From Pseudomonadota bacterium (GTDB taxonomy: Bacteria; Desulfobacterota; Syntrophobacteria; Syntrophobacterales; Syntrophobacteraceae), in NCBI GenBank assembly GCA_023442755.1, contig JAEZXS010000256.1:1-7122 (forward strand): a stretch of 7,122 bases of DNA. The letters run 5' to 3'. The notes beneath the pieces were generated by a model. It did no database searches, was not told the DNA's origin, and was given only the letters and a program-made list of their open reading frames with translations. The position numbers were made by a program, and so were the translations under genes. This document shows positions 1 through 6,750 of this stretch, piece by piece; the first letter of the stretch is position 1, and every line of letters starts with the position of its first letter.

Positions 1-638
1 AGCCGGATCGAGGAAATGGTGGAACGGACGAACTCTGTCATTATTGAGAACTGCTCCTGCACCTTTTTGAATCTTTTGTGCAGGCGCGAGGAGAGAAGCC
101 GGGTCAATACTGCCAGTACAGGCATCGGGGAAATGGCAATGACAGTCAGCAGCGGATGTATGTAGAGCATAAACCCTATTGCCGCCAGCCCCATGAAGAC
201 GGCGTCCACGGATGCGACGACCCCCATCCCGGACGCAAGCTGGACGGAGGAGAGATCGTTGGTCGCCAGGGCCATTACCTCCCCGGTCGTGGTCTTCTGA
301 AAGAATGTCTTATCAAGGGTCAGCACATGCGAAAACATCCGCTTGCGCAGATCCGTCTCAAGTATGCGGGAAAAACCTAAGATGAGCTGACGCCAGACGA
401 AACGAAAAAGTGCGATTATAAGGGCAATCCCGACGATGCTCATCCCATAACCGAGAAGTCTGCCGGGGGATGCGGTTCCATTTTGAATGGCGTCCACCGT
501 CCATTTCACCACGCGCGGTATGTACAACTGGAGTACATCCACCACGATGAGTGCGAAAAAACCGCCCAGAAGCCTCGCATAATGGCGCCTGAAGTAAGGA
601 AGGATCAACCGGATCGAACGCCAGGAACTTTCCTCCAT
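1..638 (-). CDS. ABC exporter, transmembrane/ATP-binding fusion protein (N-terminal part only)
   Basis: This is the amino-terminal 212 residues of a type I (MsbA/MdlA/YheI-like) ABC exporter half-transporter, read on the minus strand and open at the left window edge. Visible features are a basic amphipathic N-terminus, hydrophobic segments near residues 22-42, 62-85, 138-160 and 162-182, and between them the family's cytoplasmic motif TGEVMALATND (residues 118-128, usually TGDLMxRxTND). The nucleotide-binding domain with Walker motifs would lie outside the window. Family members export lipids, drugs or peptides as dimers; the substrate cannot be told here. Start choice is uncertain. ATG at 638 has no clear ribosome site. 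An in-frame GTG at 686 has GGAG 11 bases upstream and would add 16 residues; a stop two codons before that GTG closes the frame. The gene points away from the flavin reductase gene at 903. Confidence 0.85.
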   Translation of the reverse strand, partial: MEESSWRSIRLILPYFRRHYARLLGGFFALIVVDVLQLYIPRVVKWTVDAIQNGTASPGRLLGYGMSIVGIALIIALFRFVWRQLILGFSRILETDLRKRMFSHVLTLDKTFFQKTTTGEVMALATNDLSSVQLASGMGVVASVDAVFMGLAAIGFMLYIHPLLTVIAISPMPVLAVLTRLLSSRLHKRFKKVQEQFSIMTEFVRSTISSIR

Positions 639-795
639 TTCGGCCGAAGCAGCTTTAAAGCCGGGATTAGTAAAAAGACCTCTCACAGACAGCTATTCTC
701 CACACCGGTTCGAATCCGACCGGCATTCATTGCCTATCGTTCCATAAATATAGTTTTCGAAATCGGCGGATGCTCCACTGTCGATCAGGTTCCGG

Positions 796-824
796 TTGAG
801 TCTACGACAAACCTGGAATAAATT
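796..824 (+). promoter_or_regulatory. candidate sigma70-type promoter for the flavin reductase gene
   Basis: TTGAGT at 796-801 and TAAATT at 819-824 are separated by 17 bases; each matches the consensus in 4 of 6 positions. Transcription would begin near 831, giving a leader of about 70 bases before the ATG at 903. The 264-base gap between this gene and the divergent ABC exporter shows nothing else I can support. This is a pattern match only. Confidence 0.3.
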
Positions 825-902
825 CTTCATTGTTTTAGTCAATGGCTGTGCACCGTCGATCGATTACTCCGGAAATCGTCGCTCCTTTCGAGAGGAAAGC
901 AA

Positions 903-1466
903 ATGAAAAAGATGGGTCCAGTAAACGCATTGTATCCCATGCCGACCACCATCGTCGGTGCAACCGTCAATGCCCGGCCAAACTTCCTAGCCGTCGCCCA
1001 CGTCGGAATCATGAACCACGACACCCCCCAGTATGTCTCAATAGGTCTCAACAAGGCACACTTCACGAATGCCGGAATCAGGGAAAACGGCACATTCAGC
1101 ATTTGCCTCCCCTCGGAGGACCTCGTCGTCGAAACGGATTACTGCGGAATCGTAAGCGGCAGAAAAACAGACAAGGCCGTCCTTTTCGACGTCTTTTACG
1201 GAGAACTCCAAACCGCCCCCATGATCAGCCAATGCCCGATCTGCATGGAATGCCGCCTCGATCGCATCCTGGATTTTCCCCGTCACCAGATATTCATCGG
1301 CGAACTGGTGCAAACGTATGTCCAGGAATCCGTCATTTCGGAGGGGAGCATAGACCTCGTCAAAATCAAGCCGCTGCTGTTCGACATGAACACTAAAAGA
1401 TATTATGCCCTTGGCGGTTCTTTGGGAGACTGCTGGAGCATCGGCAAACGCCTCAAAGGTGCATGA
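903..1466 (+). CDS. flavin reductase family protein (flavoredoxin-like)
   Basis: This 187-residue protein matches the FMN-binding split-barrel flavin reductase / flavoredoxin family. Members bind FMN and either reduce flavin with NAD(P)H or act as electron carriers in anaerobes. Recognisable parts are the N-terminal stretch MGPVNALYPMPTTIVGA (residues 4-20), the segment around residues 25-52 ending in SIGLNKAHFTNAGI that lines the flavin site, and the C-terminal PLLFDMNTKRYYALGGSLG (residues 157-174) typical of flavoredoxin-like sequences. Length is normal. It is cytoplasmic, with no signal peptide. GAGAGGAAA lies just upstream of ATG 903 and supports this start. A cysteine cluster C-x2-C-x2-C occurs at residues 111-117. 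The gene is monocistronic in appearance and converges on the FMN reductase gene, with 10 bases between the two stops. The physiological partner is unknown. Confidence 0.85.
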   Translation: MKKMGPVNALYPMPTTIVGATVNARPNFLAVAHVGIMNHDTPQYVSIGLNKAHFTNAGIRENGTFSICLPSEDLVVETDYCGIVSGRKTDKAVLFDVFYGELQTAPMISQCPICMECRLDRILDFPRHQIFIGELVQTYVQESVISEGSIDLVKIKPLLFDMNTKRYYALGGSLGDCWSIGKRLKGA

Positions 1467-1476
1467 ACGGTCCAGG

Positions 1477-2058
1477 TCAGATCACGCCGGCAAATTCCTT
1501 ACCCGCCTGGTATGCTTCTTCCGTGTATGCCGGGTGGCTCAGGATGTCCTTCGGCCCGTCAAGGCCGCGGTATAGAAGGCTTTTCCAAAGATCCATGTCG
1601 AGGGTGTCCAGAAAATACTTCACCGTGAGATGGACCCCGTCGAAGAGCTTCTTTCCAGAAGTCGCTCCGGCGGCAATGAACAGCGCCTTTCGCGACGGCT
1701 GCCTGATGCCGAAGGGAGCCTTTTCGATGAAGTACTTCTTCACCCACAGGGCCTGGCACCTGTCCATGAATGCCTTCATATGGGCGCTCACCGTATAAAA
1801 GAATATGGGCGATGCGAGCATGAGACCGTCACACGCGGTGAGCTTATCATGGAGCGCCTGAAAATCGTCCTGTATTGCGCACCGCCCCGTCTGTCTGCAC
1901 GCATAGATCTCGAGGCACGGCGAAATCTTCAAATCCCGCAAAAACACCTCTTCCACTTCCGCCCCGTTATCGGTTGCGCCTCGCACCGCGTTTGCAAGCA
2001 GTACGGAAGTATTGCCCTTCCGCCGAGGACTCCCGTACAGCGCCAGAATCTTCTTCAT
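1477..2058 (-). CDS. flavodoxin family protein / NAD(P)H-dependent FMN reductase (iron-sulfur flavoprotein-like)
   Basis: This 193-residue protein has a flavodoxin-like fold and is related to NADPH-dependent FMN reductases and archaeal/bacterial iron-sulfur flavoproteins. The phosphate-binding loop of the flavin site is the N-terminal GSPRRKGNTS (residues 9-18), following the first beta strand. A second flavin-contacting motif is ASPIFFYTVSAHMKAFMDR (residues 82-100). The region KISPCLEIYACRQTGRC carries Cys48, Cys54 and Cys60. In iron-sulfur flavoproteins this region holds four closely spaced cysteines (C-x2-C-x2-C-x5-C), so one is replaced by Ile51 here and a [4Fe-4S] cluster is doubtful. 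Probable role: two-electron reduction of FMN or of a quinone-like or disulfide substrate in the cytoplasm; the exact substrate is unknown. AAGGG lies close before the ATG at 2058. It is convergent with the flavin reductase gene and divergent from trxB. Confidence 0.87.
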   Translation of the reverse strand: MKKILALYGSPRRKGNTSVLLANAVRGATDNGAEVEEVFLRDLKISPCLEIYACRQTGRCAIQDDFQALHDKLTACDGLMLASPIFFYTVSAHMKAFMDRCQALWVKKYFIEKAPFGIRQPSRKALFIAAGATSGKKLFDGVHLTVKYFLDTLDMDLWKSLLYRGLDGPKDILSHPAYTEEAYQAGKEFAGVI

Positions 2059-2114
2059 ATCCCTTCAAATCCTTTCCGCTCTCCAATCACCACAACTCCC
2101 CTAACCGCACTCAA

Positions 2115-2123
2115 ATCATACCA
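2115..2123 (-). promoter_or_regulatory. candidate extended -10 promoter for the FMN reductase gene
   Basis: Read on the minus strand, TGG is followed directly by TATGAT, which is an extended -10 element (TGn plus a 5-of-6 hexamer). It would start transcription near 2108 and leave a leader of about 50 bases. No good -35 box is seen, as is usual for extended -10 promoters. A short inverted repeat (GGAGA at 2128-2132 and TCTCC at 2139-2143) covers the region just upstream. Pattern match only. Confidence 0.35.
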
Positions 2124-2176
2124 CACCGGAGAATAGGCTCTCCAGTATGCGGAGATCATGTGGATGAATTAAAATG

Positions 2177-2182
2177 TATTAT
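2177..2182 (+). promoter_or_regulatory. candidate -10 element for trxB
   Basis: TATTAT lies in the AT-rich stretch 2168-2188 and matches the -10 consensus at 5 of 6 bases, but no convincing -35 box is found 16-18 bases upstream. Transcription would begin near 2189. That leaves a leader of about 50 bases to the preferred ATG at 2241, or about 13 bases to the alternative TTG at 2202. Weak evidence. Confidence 0.3.
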
Positions 2183-2240
2183 CATATGACATGAGGGCAG
2201 CTTGGCACTGGACCGTTCCTTACCACATGGAGATTCTTTG

Positions 2241-3185
2241 ATGCAAGATGAGGGCGAGGTTTATGATCTCATAATCCTCGGCGGAGGCCCGGCAGGCCTT
2301 ACAGCCGGAATGTACGCAATGAGGGCGGTTCTCAAAACAGTCCTGATCGAAAAAGCGACCCCCGGAGGCCAGCTCGCCATCACCAAGGGAGTGGAAAACT
2401 ATCCCGGTTTCGAGGACATAAGCGGGCTGGAACTCTCCGACAAGCTGCTGCAGCATGCCCAGTCTTACGGCCTCCCGCTGCTGCAGGATGAAGCCGTGTC
2501 GATCGAGCCCGGGGCCGAATTGCATTCAGTCCGCCTCGGCAACGGAAAGCTCCTGAGGGGACATGCGGTCCTTATCGCCACAGGTGGAAATCCCAGGAAG
2601 CTGGGCATCCCCGGAGAAGATGAAAACCTCGGACGGGGCGTTTCCTATTGCGCCAAATGCGATGGTTTCTTTTTCAAAGACAGGGTCGTCACCGTCATAG
2701 GCGGAGGGGATACCGCCCTGGAGGAAGCCCTCTATCTTGCAAAGCTGGCATCCAAGGTCTACCTGGTGCACCGCCGGGATAGCTTCAGGGCGAGCCGACT
2801 CCTGCAACAGCGAGTTTTAAATTCCGGGATCGAACTGGTGCTGAATTCGACCGTCACCAACATCTGTGCCGACGATGATGCCGTGCAATACATCGAAACG
2901 GAAAACCTCGTCACCGGAGAGAGAAAATCCATAGAGACCGAAGGGGTGTTCATCTTCATCGGACTGCATCCCAACAACCAGATCGTTCCCCCGGGAATCA
3001 CCATGGACAGCTCCGGATATGTAATAACCGACGAAAAATGCGCAACCAATATTCCCGGAATATTCATAGCAGGCGACCTCAAGCAGAAGTACGCAAAGCA
3101 GATAGTCATCGCCGCTGCCGAAGGCTGCGTTGCAGCGCTTGCTGCAGCCAGCTATGTAGAGGCGAAAAAGAACGGAATCGAGTAA
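2241..3185 (+). CDS. trxB: thioredoxin reductase (NADPH, FAD)
   Basis: This 314-residue flavoprotein transfers electrons from NADPH through FAD and a redox-active disulfide to thioredoxin in the cytoplasm. The FAD-binding Rossmann motif GGGPAG is at residues 14-19, following VYDLIIL. The redox-active pair is Cys137 and Cys140 in YCAKCDG. The NAD(P)H-binding motif GGGDTALEEA starts at residue 154. HRRDSFRAS from residue 177 is the basic segment that favours NADPH in this family. The C-terminal GIFIAGDLKQKYAKQIVIAA is the second FAD-contacting region. Length is typical of low-molecular-weight TrxR. I chose ATG 2241 because GGAG sits 8 bases upstream and the FAD motif then begins at the usual distance. 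An in-frame TTG at 2202, with GAGGG 4 bases upstream, would add 13 residues. No thioredoxin gene is adjacent. A ferredoxin-dependent or atypical reductase is less likely given the HRR motif. Confidence 0.93.
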   Translation: MQDEGEVYDLIILGGGPAGLTAGMYAMRAVLKTVLIEKATPGGQLAITKGVENYPGFEDISGLELSDKLLQHAQSYGLPLLQDEAVSIEPGAELHSVRLGNGKLLRGHAVLIATGGNPRKLGIPGEDENLGRGVSYCAKCDGFFFKDRVVTVIGGGDTALEEALYLAKLASKVYLVHRRDSFRASRLLQQRVLNSGIELVLNSTVTNICADDDAVQYIETENLVTGERKSIETEGVFIFIGLHPNNQIVPPGITMDSSGYVITDEKCATNIPGIFIAGDLKQKYAKQIVIAAAEGCVAALAAASYVEAKKNGIE

Positions 3186-3426
3186 CAGGCCGTCGAGGCG
3201 CGTTAACATCGGTTTGGCGCCTTCAGATAGTCAACGCAGCCTATTTTTCTTATCTACCCCACTTTGCCCTTTACATTCCTCTTCAGCGGGGATAATAGTT
3301 CTCCACAAAGAAAGCGTATTAGGGTGAACAGCTTCTAATACATTATTTCACAATAGACTGCTCCCGCTCTTTAATAGTAAATGTGCTTTTTGTCATTTAT
3401 TTCCCATCGTTTGCTCATGTTCTCGT

Positions 3427-3455
3427 TTGACAAAGATTTGCACAACTTGTAGAGT
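3427..3455 (+). promoter_or_regulatory. candidate sigma70 promoter for the fdh operon (distal)
   Basis: TTGACA at 3427-3432 is a perfect -35 hexamer. TAGAGT at 3450-3455 matches the -10 consensus at 4 of 6 positions, with the optimal 17-base spacing. Initiation is predicted near 3462, which would leave a leader of about 205 bases before the fdhA ATG. The predicted start coincides with the left arm of an 8-bp inverted repeat. Pattern match only; a second promoter nearer the gene is possible. Confidence 0.4.
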
Positions 3456-3461
3456 TTTCGT

Positions 3462-3486
3462 ATCGCAAATTGCGCTGGTTTGCGAT
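3462..3486. repeat. 8-bp perfect inverted repeat (possible operator or leader hairpin)
   Basis: ATCGCAAA at 3462-3469 is the exact reverse complement of TTTGCGAT at 3479-3486, with a 9-base spacer. The left arm also takes part in a smaller palindrome, CGCAA-A-TTGCG (3464-3474), so three copies of the TTGCG/CGCAA unit lie within 25 bases. It starts at the predicted transcription start of the distal promoter. It could be an operator for a dimeric regulator or a 5' leader stem-loop; the sequence does not decide. Confidence 0.45.
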
Positions 3487-3574
3487 TGTTTCGGAAGAAC
3501 GGCCCTGCATTGCGGACTGTCACCTTTTGCCTGAATATTTCCTGCCGGTCTCCGGCTGAAATACTTTAGACATT

Positions 3575-3590
3575 TGTGACAAGAATCACA
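3575..3590. promoter_or_regulatory. CRP/FNR-family regulator binding site (TGTGA-N6-TCACA)
   Basis: TGTGA at 3575-3579 and TCACA at 3586-3590 form a perfect inverted repeat with a 6-base spacer, exactly the CRP-type consensus core. Many anaerobes have CRP/FNR-family regulators recognising this or a closely related palindrome, including the HcpR group in sulfate reducers. The centre is about 87 bases upstream of the fdhA ATG. If the regulator activates at the common -41.5 position, transcription would start near 3624. No strong -10 box is seen there. The regulator's identity is inference; the palindrome itself is plainly present. Confidence 0.55.
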
Positions 3591-3654
3591 CATGCCGGTC
3601 GATCCTCCGAGCAGGTTTCATGTTGACTGACGATTTTCGTTGCTGATTTCCGAC

Positions 3655-3660
3655 AGGAGG
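3655..3660 (+). promoter_or_regulatory. ribosome binding site of the formate dehydrogenase alpha gene
   Basis: AGGAGG is a near-perfect Shine-Dalgarno sequence 9 bases upstream of the ATG at 3670. It decides the start against the in-frame TTG at 3640, which has no such site. ATG 3670 also places the twin-arginine motif at residues 5-6, as expected. Confidence 0.85.
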
Positions 3661-3669
3661 ACGCTGACT

Positions 3670-6600
3670 ATGAAACTGACACGCAGGGACTTTCTAAAAG
3701 TCTCTGGTGCCGCAGGCGCCGGTCTGGCCGCAACGGGTCTGGGTTTGGACCTGAAGCCCATTGAGGCCTATGCCTGGGAACTGCGCACCAAGGACGCCAA
3801 GGAGACTCCCACAATTTGCTGCTACTGCGCAGTGGGTTGCGGTATTCTCTGCCACACGGACAAGAAGACCGGGAAAGTCATCTACACCGAAGGCGATGCA
3901 GACCATCCCATCAACGGCGGAGCGCTTTGCGCCAAAGGAGGTTCGGCTTACCAGATCGCCCAGAACGAAAAACGCGCGGTCAATGTCCTGTATCGCGCTC
4001 CCAACAGCGATAAATGGCAGGTCAAGAAGTGGGACTGGGCGCTAAAGGAAATTGCAAAGCGGGTCAAGAAAACCAGGGACGCCACATTTGTCGCGAAGAA
4101 CCAGGCCGGCCAGGTCGTAAACCGCTGCGAAGGCATCGCTTCGGTCGGCAGCGCAGCAATGGACAACGAGGAATGCTGGATCTACCAGGCAATGCTGCGT
4201 GCTCTCGGGATCGTGTATATAGAACACCAGGCCCGTATCTGACACAGCGCTACTGTAGCGGCTCTGGCAGAGTCGTTCGGACGCGGCGCTATGACGAATC
4301 ACTGGATCGATCTTGCGAACAGTGACTGTATTCTCATTATGGGCAGCAACGCTGCCGAGAACCATCCGATTTCCTTCCGCTGGGTAATGAAAGCCAAGGA
4401 CGGCGGAGCTAAAGTCATCCACGTCGACCCCCGATTCACCCGCACATCCACAAAGGCGGACATCTATGCACCCCTGCGGTCAGGAACCGATATCGCGGTT
4501 CTGGGCGGGATGATCAAATACATCATCGAAAACAACAAATATTTCAAAGACTACGTCGTCAACTATACCAATGCATCTTACATAGTGAGCGAGAAGTACG
4601 GGTTCAAGGACGGATTCTTCTCGGGTTTCGACCGGCAGAAAAACGCCTATGACGCATCTGCATGGGCCTTCGAACTCGACGAACAGGGAATTCCCAAAAA
4701 GGACCTTACCCTTCAGAATCCGCGCTGCGTTTTCCAGCTTCTCAAAGCTCACTATGCGCGCTACGACTTCGATACCGTTTCGTCCATATCCGGAACACCC
4801 AAAGAAGACCTTCTGAAAGTCTACGAGGCCTACAGCGCTACCGGAGTCCCCGACAAGGCCGGAACGATCATGTATGCGATGGGCTGGTGCCAGCATACAG
4901 TCGGCGTCCAGAACATCCGCGCCATGTCGATCATCCAGCTTCTGCTCGGGAACATGGGCATCGCAGGCGGTGGCGTGAACGCACTGCGCGGTGAATCGAA
5001 CGTCCAGGGATCGACGGATGCCGGACTTCTTTTCCACATCCTGCCAGGCTATCTGCCCACTCCCTCGGCTTCCCTGGCAACCCTTGCCGACTACAACAAA
5101 AAGAACACGCCGACTACAAAAGACCCGCTGAGCGCCAACTGGTGGCAGAACCGGCCCAAGTACATGGTGAGCCTGCTCAAGGCTTTCTATGGGGATGCCG
5201 CAAAGCCGGAAAATGAATTCGCCTACAGTTGGCTTCCCAAGCTCGACGAGGGGAAGCAGTACAGTTGGCTCGATCTTTTCGATGCCATGTACAACAAGCA
5301 GATCAAGGGTTTCTTTGCCTGGGGCATGAATCCCGCCTGCAGCGGCGCCAACGCCAACAAGACTCGCGAAGCGCTCGGCAACCTTGACTGGCTGGTCAAT
5401 GTCAACGTGTTCGACAACGAGACCGCGTCTTTCTGGAAGGGCCCGGGCATGAAGCCCAAACAGATCAAGACGGAAGTGTTCTTCCTGCCCTGTGCTGCCT
5501 TTCTGGAAAAAGAAGGCTCGATTTCAAACAGCGGGAGATGGGCGCAATGGCGCTACAAGGCCCAAGAGCCCACAGGAAGCTCCAAGCCCGACGGCGACAT
5601 CATATACGAACTGTTCCTCGAGATTCAGGATCTCTACAAAAAGGACAAAAAGGGCAAGTTCGGCGATCCCATCCTCAATCTGAAGTGGGATTACGCCACC
5701 AACCATGCCTTCGATCCGCACCTTGTGGCCAAAGCCATCAACGGCTACTGGACAAAAGACAAGACGATAGGCGACAAGACCTACAAAAAGGGCGAACTTG
5801 TCCCCGCTTTTGCCCTGCTCCAGGACGACGGGTCCACATCGTGCGGCACCTGGATTTATTGCCAGAGCTACAACCAGGACGGCAACAACATGGCGCGCCG
5901 CGAGAAGAGCGACCCGAGCGGCATAGGACTCTATCCGAAATGGTCCTGGGCTTGGCCCGTAAACCGAAGGATCATTTACAATCGTGCCTCGGTCGATCCG
6001 ACCGGCAAGCCGTGGAATCCGAAGAAAGTGGTCATCGAGTACGTCGGTGAGGTGAAGGACGGCAAGTATGCATCCGGAAGCTGGAAAGGCGATGTTCCGG
6101 ACGGTCCGTGGCCTCCTTTGAAAAACCCGGACGGTTCGCCCAGAGCCGACGGGAAACAGGCTTTCATCATGAAGTCGGACGGGTACGGCGCCATTTTCGG
6201 TCCCGGACTCAAGGACGGCCCGTTCCCCGAGCACTACGAACCGCTTGAATGCCCGGTTACCAAGAATCCTTTCAGCCCTCAGCTCCACAACCCGGTAGCG
6301 GCCGTCATGAAGTCTCAGAAGGACGTCATAAAAAGCGGCGATCCCAAGTACCCCTTCATCGGGACGACTTACAGGGTTACCGAGCACTGGCAGACAGGGG
6401 TTCTCACCCGTTTCCTGCCCTGGCTGATAGAAGCCGAACCGCAGCTCTTCGTGGAAATGAGCGAGCAACTTGCTCAGCTCCGCGGGATCAAGAATGGCGA
6501 AAAGGTGATAGTCGAGTCTCCGAGAGGCTCTCTCGAAGCTGTGGCGATCGTGACCAAACGCTTTAGACCGTTCAAGATTCAGGGGACTGAAATACACGAG

Positions 6601-6747
6601 GTCGGCCTCCCCTGGCACTTCGGCTGGGTCTATCCACCGGACGGAGGCGACAGTGCGAACCTGCTGACGCCCGCAGTGGGCGACCCCAACACGCGCATAC
6701 CTGAATCGAAAGCGTTTATGGTCAACGTACGCAAGAAAGGGGCGTAA
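3670..6747 (+). CDS. fdnG: selenocysteine-containing formate dehydrogenase, catalytic alpha subunit (FdnG/FdhA type, Tat-exported)
   Basis: This is one 1025-residue selenoprotein, read through an in-frame TGA at 4240-4242 as Sec191. It catalyses reversible formate oxidation to CO2 at a molybdenum or tungsten bis-pterin cofactor. The N-terminus has a twin-arginine signal (TRRDFLK, residues 4-10) and a likely AYA cleavage site at 33-35, so the enzyme is periplasmic. The [4Fe-4S] ligands are Cys50, Cys53, Cys57 and Cys87, followed by Lys89, which relays electrons in this family. The active site comprises Sec191, His192 and the conserved Arg440 in LRGESNVQG. Downstream GRGAMTNHW, VDPRFTRT and GWCQHTVGVQNIR match E. 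coli FdnG/FdoG closely. The C-terminal pterin-binding domain spans about residues 900-1025. Overall length is close to FdnG (about 1015). The beta-subunit gene begins 3 bases after the stop, so they form an operon. Conventional gene calling would break this gene into a 190-codon piece and an 818-codon piece. Use of W rather than Mo cannot be judged. Confidence 0.95.
4240..4242 (+). other. UGA selenocysteine codon (Sec191) in the formate dehydrogenase alpha gene
   Basis: The TGA lies between EHQARI and HSATVAALAESFGRGAMTNHW. In the family this is the active-site position (E. coli FdnG reads NQARV-Sec-HGPTVA). The frame is open on both sides and conserved residues continue without loss, so this is recoding, not a nonsense mutation. 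It implies that the host has SelA, SelB, SelD and tRNA-Sec elsewhere in the genome. Confidence 0.95.
4257..4277 (+). promoter_or_regulatory. bacterial SECIS-like hairpin
   Basis: Downstream of the TGA the mRNA can form a 9-bp stem (4257-4265 with 4269-4277, including two G-U pairs) closed by the three-base loop GGC at 4266-4268. The loop begins 24 bases after the UGA and starts with G. This fits what is known of bacterial SECIS elements: an apical loop roughly 16-37 bases downstream with a conserved G among its first bases, bound by SelB. The pairing was drawn by eye, not calculated. Confidence 0.65.
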
Positions 6748-6750
6748 GCC

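Larger units (their letters stand above)
3186..3669. other. long AT-richer intergenic region upstream of the formate dehydrogenase genes
   Basis: No convincing gene is seen in these 484 bases. The first part, to about 3300, contains the end of the trxB unit. AGGCGC (3196-3201) and GCGCCT (3217-3222) can pair with a 15-base loop, but no T-run follows, so it is not a persuasive intrinsic terminator. From about 3300 the base composition is visibly AT-richer than the flanking genes. The second half holds the candidate promoter, the inverted repeat and the CRP/FNR-type palindrome listed separately. Its length and content suggest that the fdh genes have their own regulated promoter(s). Confidence 0.7.

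Noticed and set aside
700..725. tRNA-like T-arm (GGTTCGAATCC)
   Set aside because: Only three of five T-stem pairs form, and no acceptor, D-arm or anticodon arm can be found upstream. It is a chance resemblance, with a small CCGGT/ACCGG inverted repeat in the exporter leader.
78..821. Two plus-strand ORFs (78-380 and 483-821)
   Set aside because: They lie mostly or largely antisense to the ABC exporter reading frame, which has clear family motifs. Their translations look like low-quality shadow frames.
2202..2220. Sigma54 (-24/-12) promoter, because TTGGCAC is present
   Set aside because: The required GC of the -12 element is not at the correct spacing after the GG.
3196..3222. Rho-independent terminator after trxB
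   Set aside because: The 6-bp stem has a long 15-base loop and no T-run directly follows it.
3393..3593. A 66-codon minus-strand ORF in the fdh upstream region
   Set aside because: It has no recognisable motif and no convincing ribosome site, and it overlaps the promoter and regulatory elements of the fdh genes. It is more likely a chance frame.
4240..4242. Nonsense mutation making the formate dehydrogenase a pseudogene
   Set aside because: The TGA is at the exact active-site Sec position, a SECIS-like hairpin follows, and all other catalytic residues are intact.
4291..6747. A separate 818-aa molybdopterin oxidoreductase starting at ATG 4291
   Set aside because: The family alignment continues upstream without a break through the Sec codon. 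This ATG is the internal Met of the conserved GRGAMTNHW motif and has no ribosome site.
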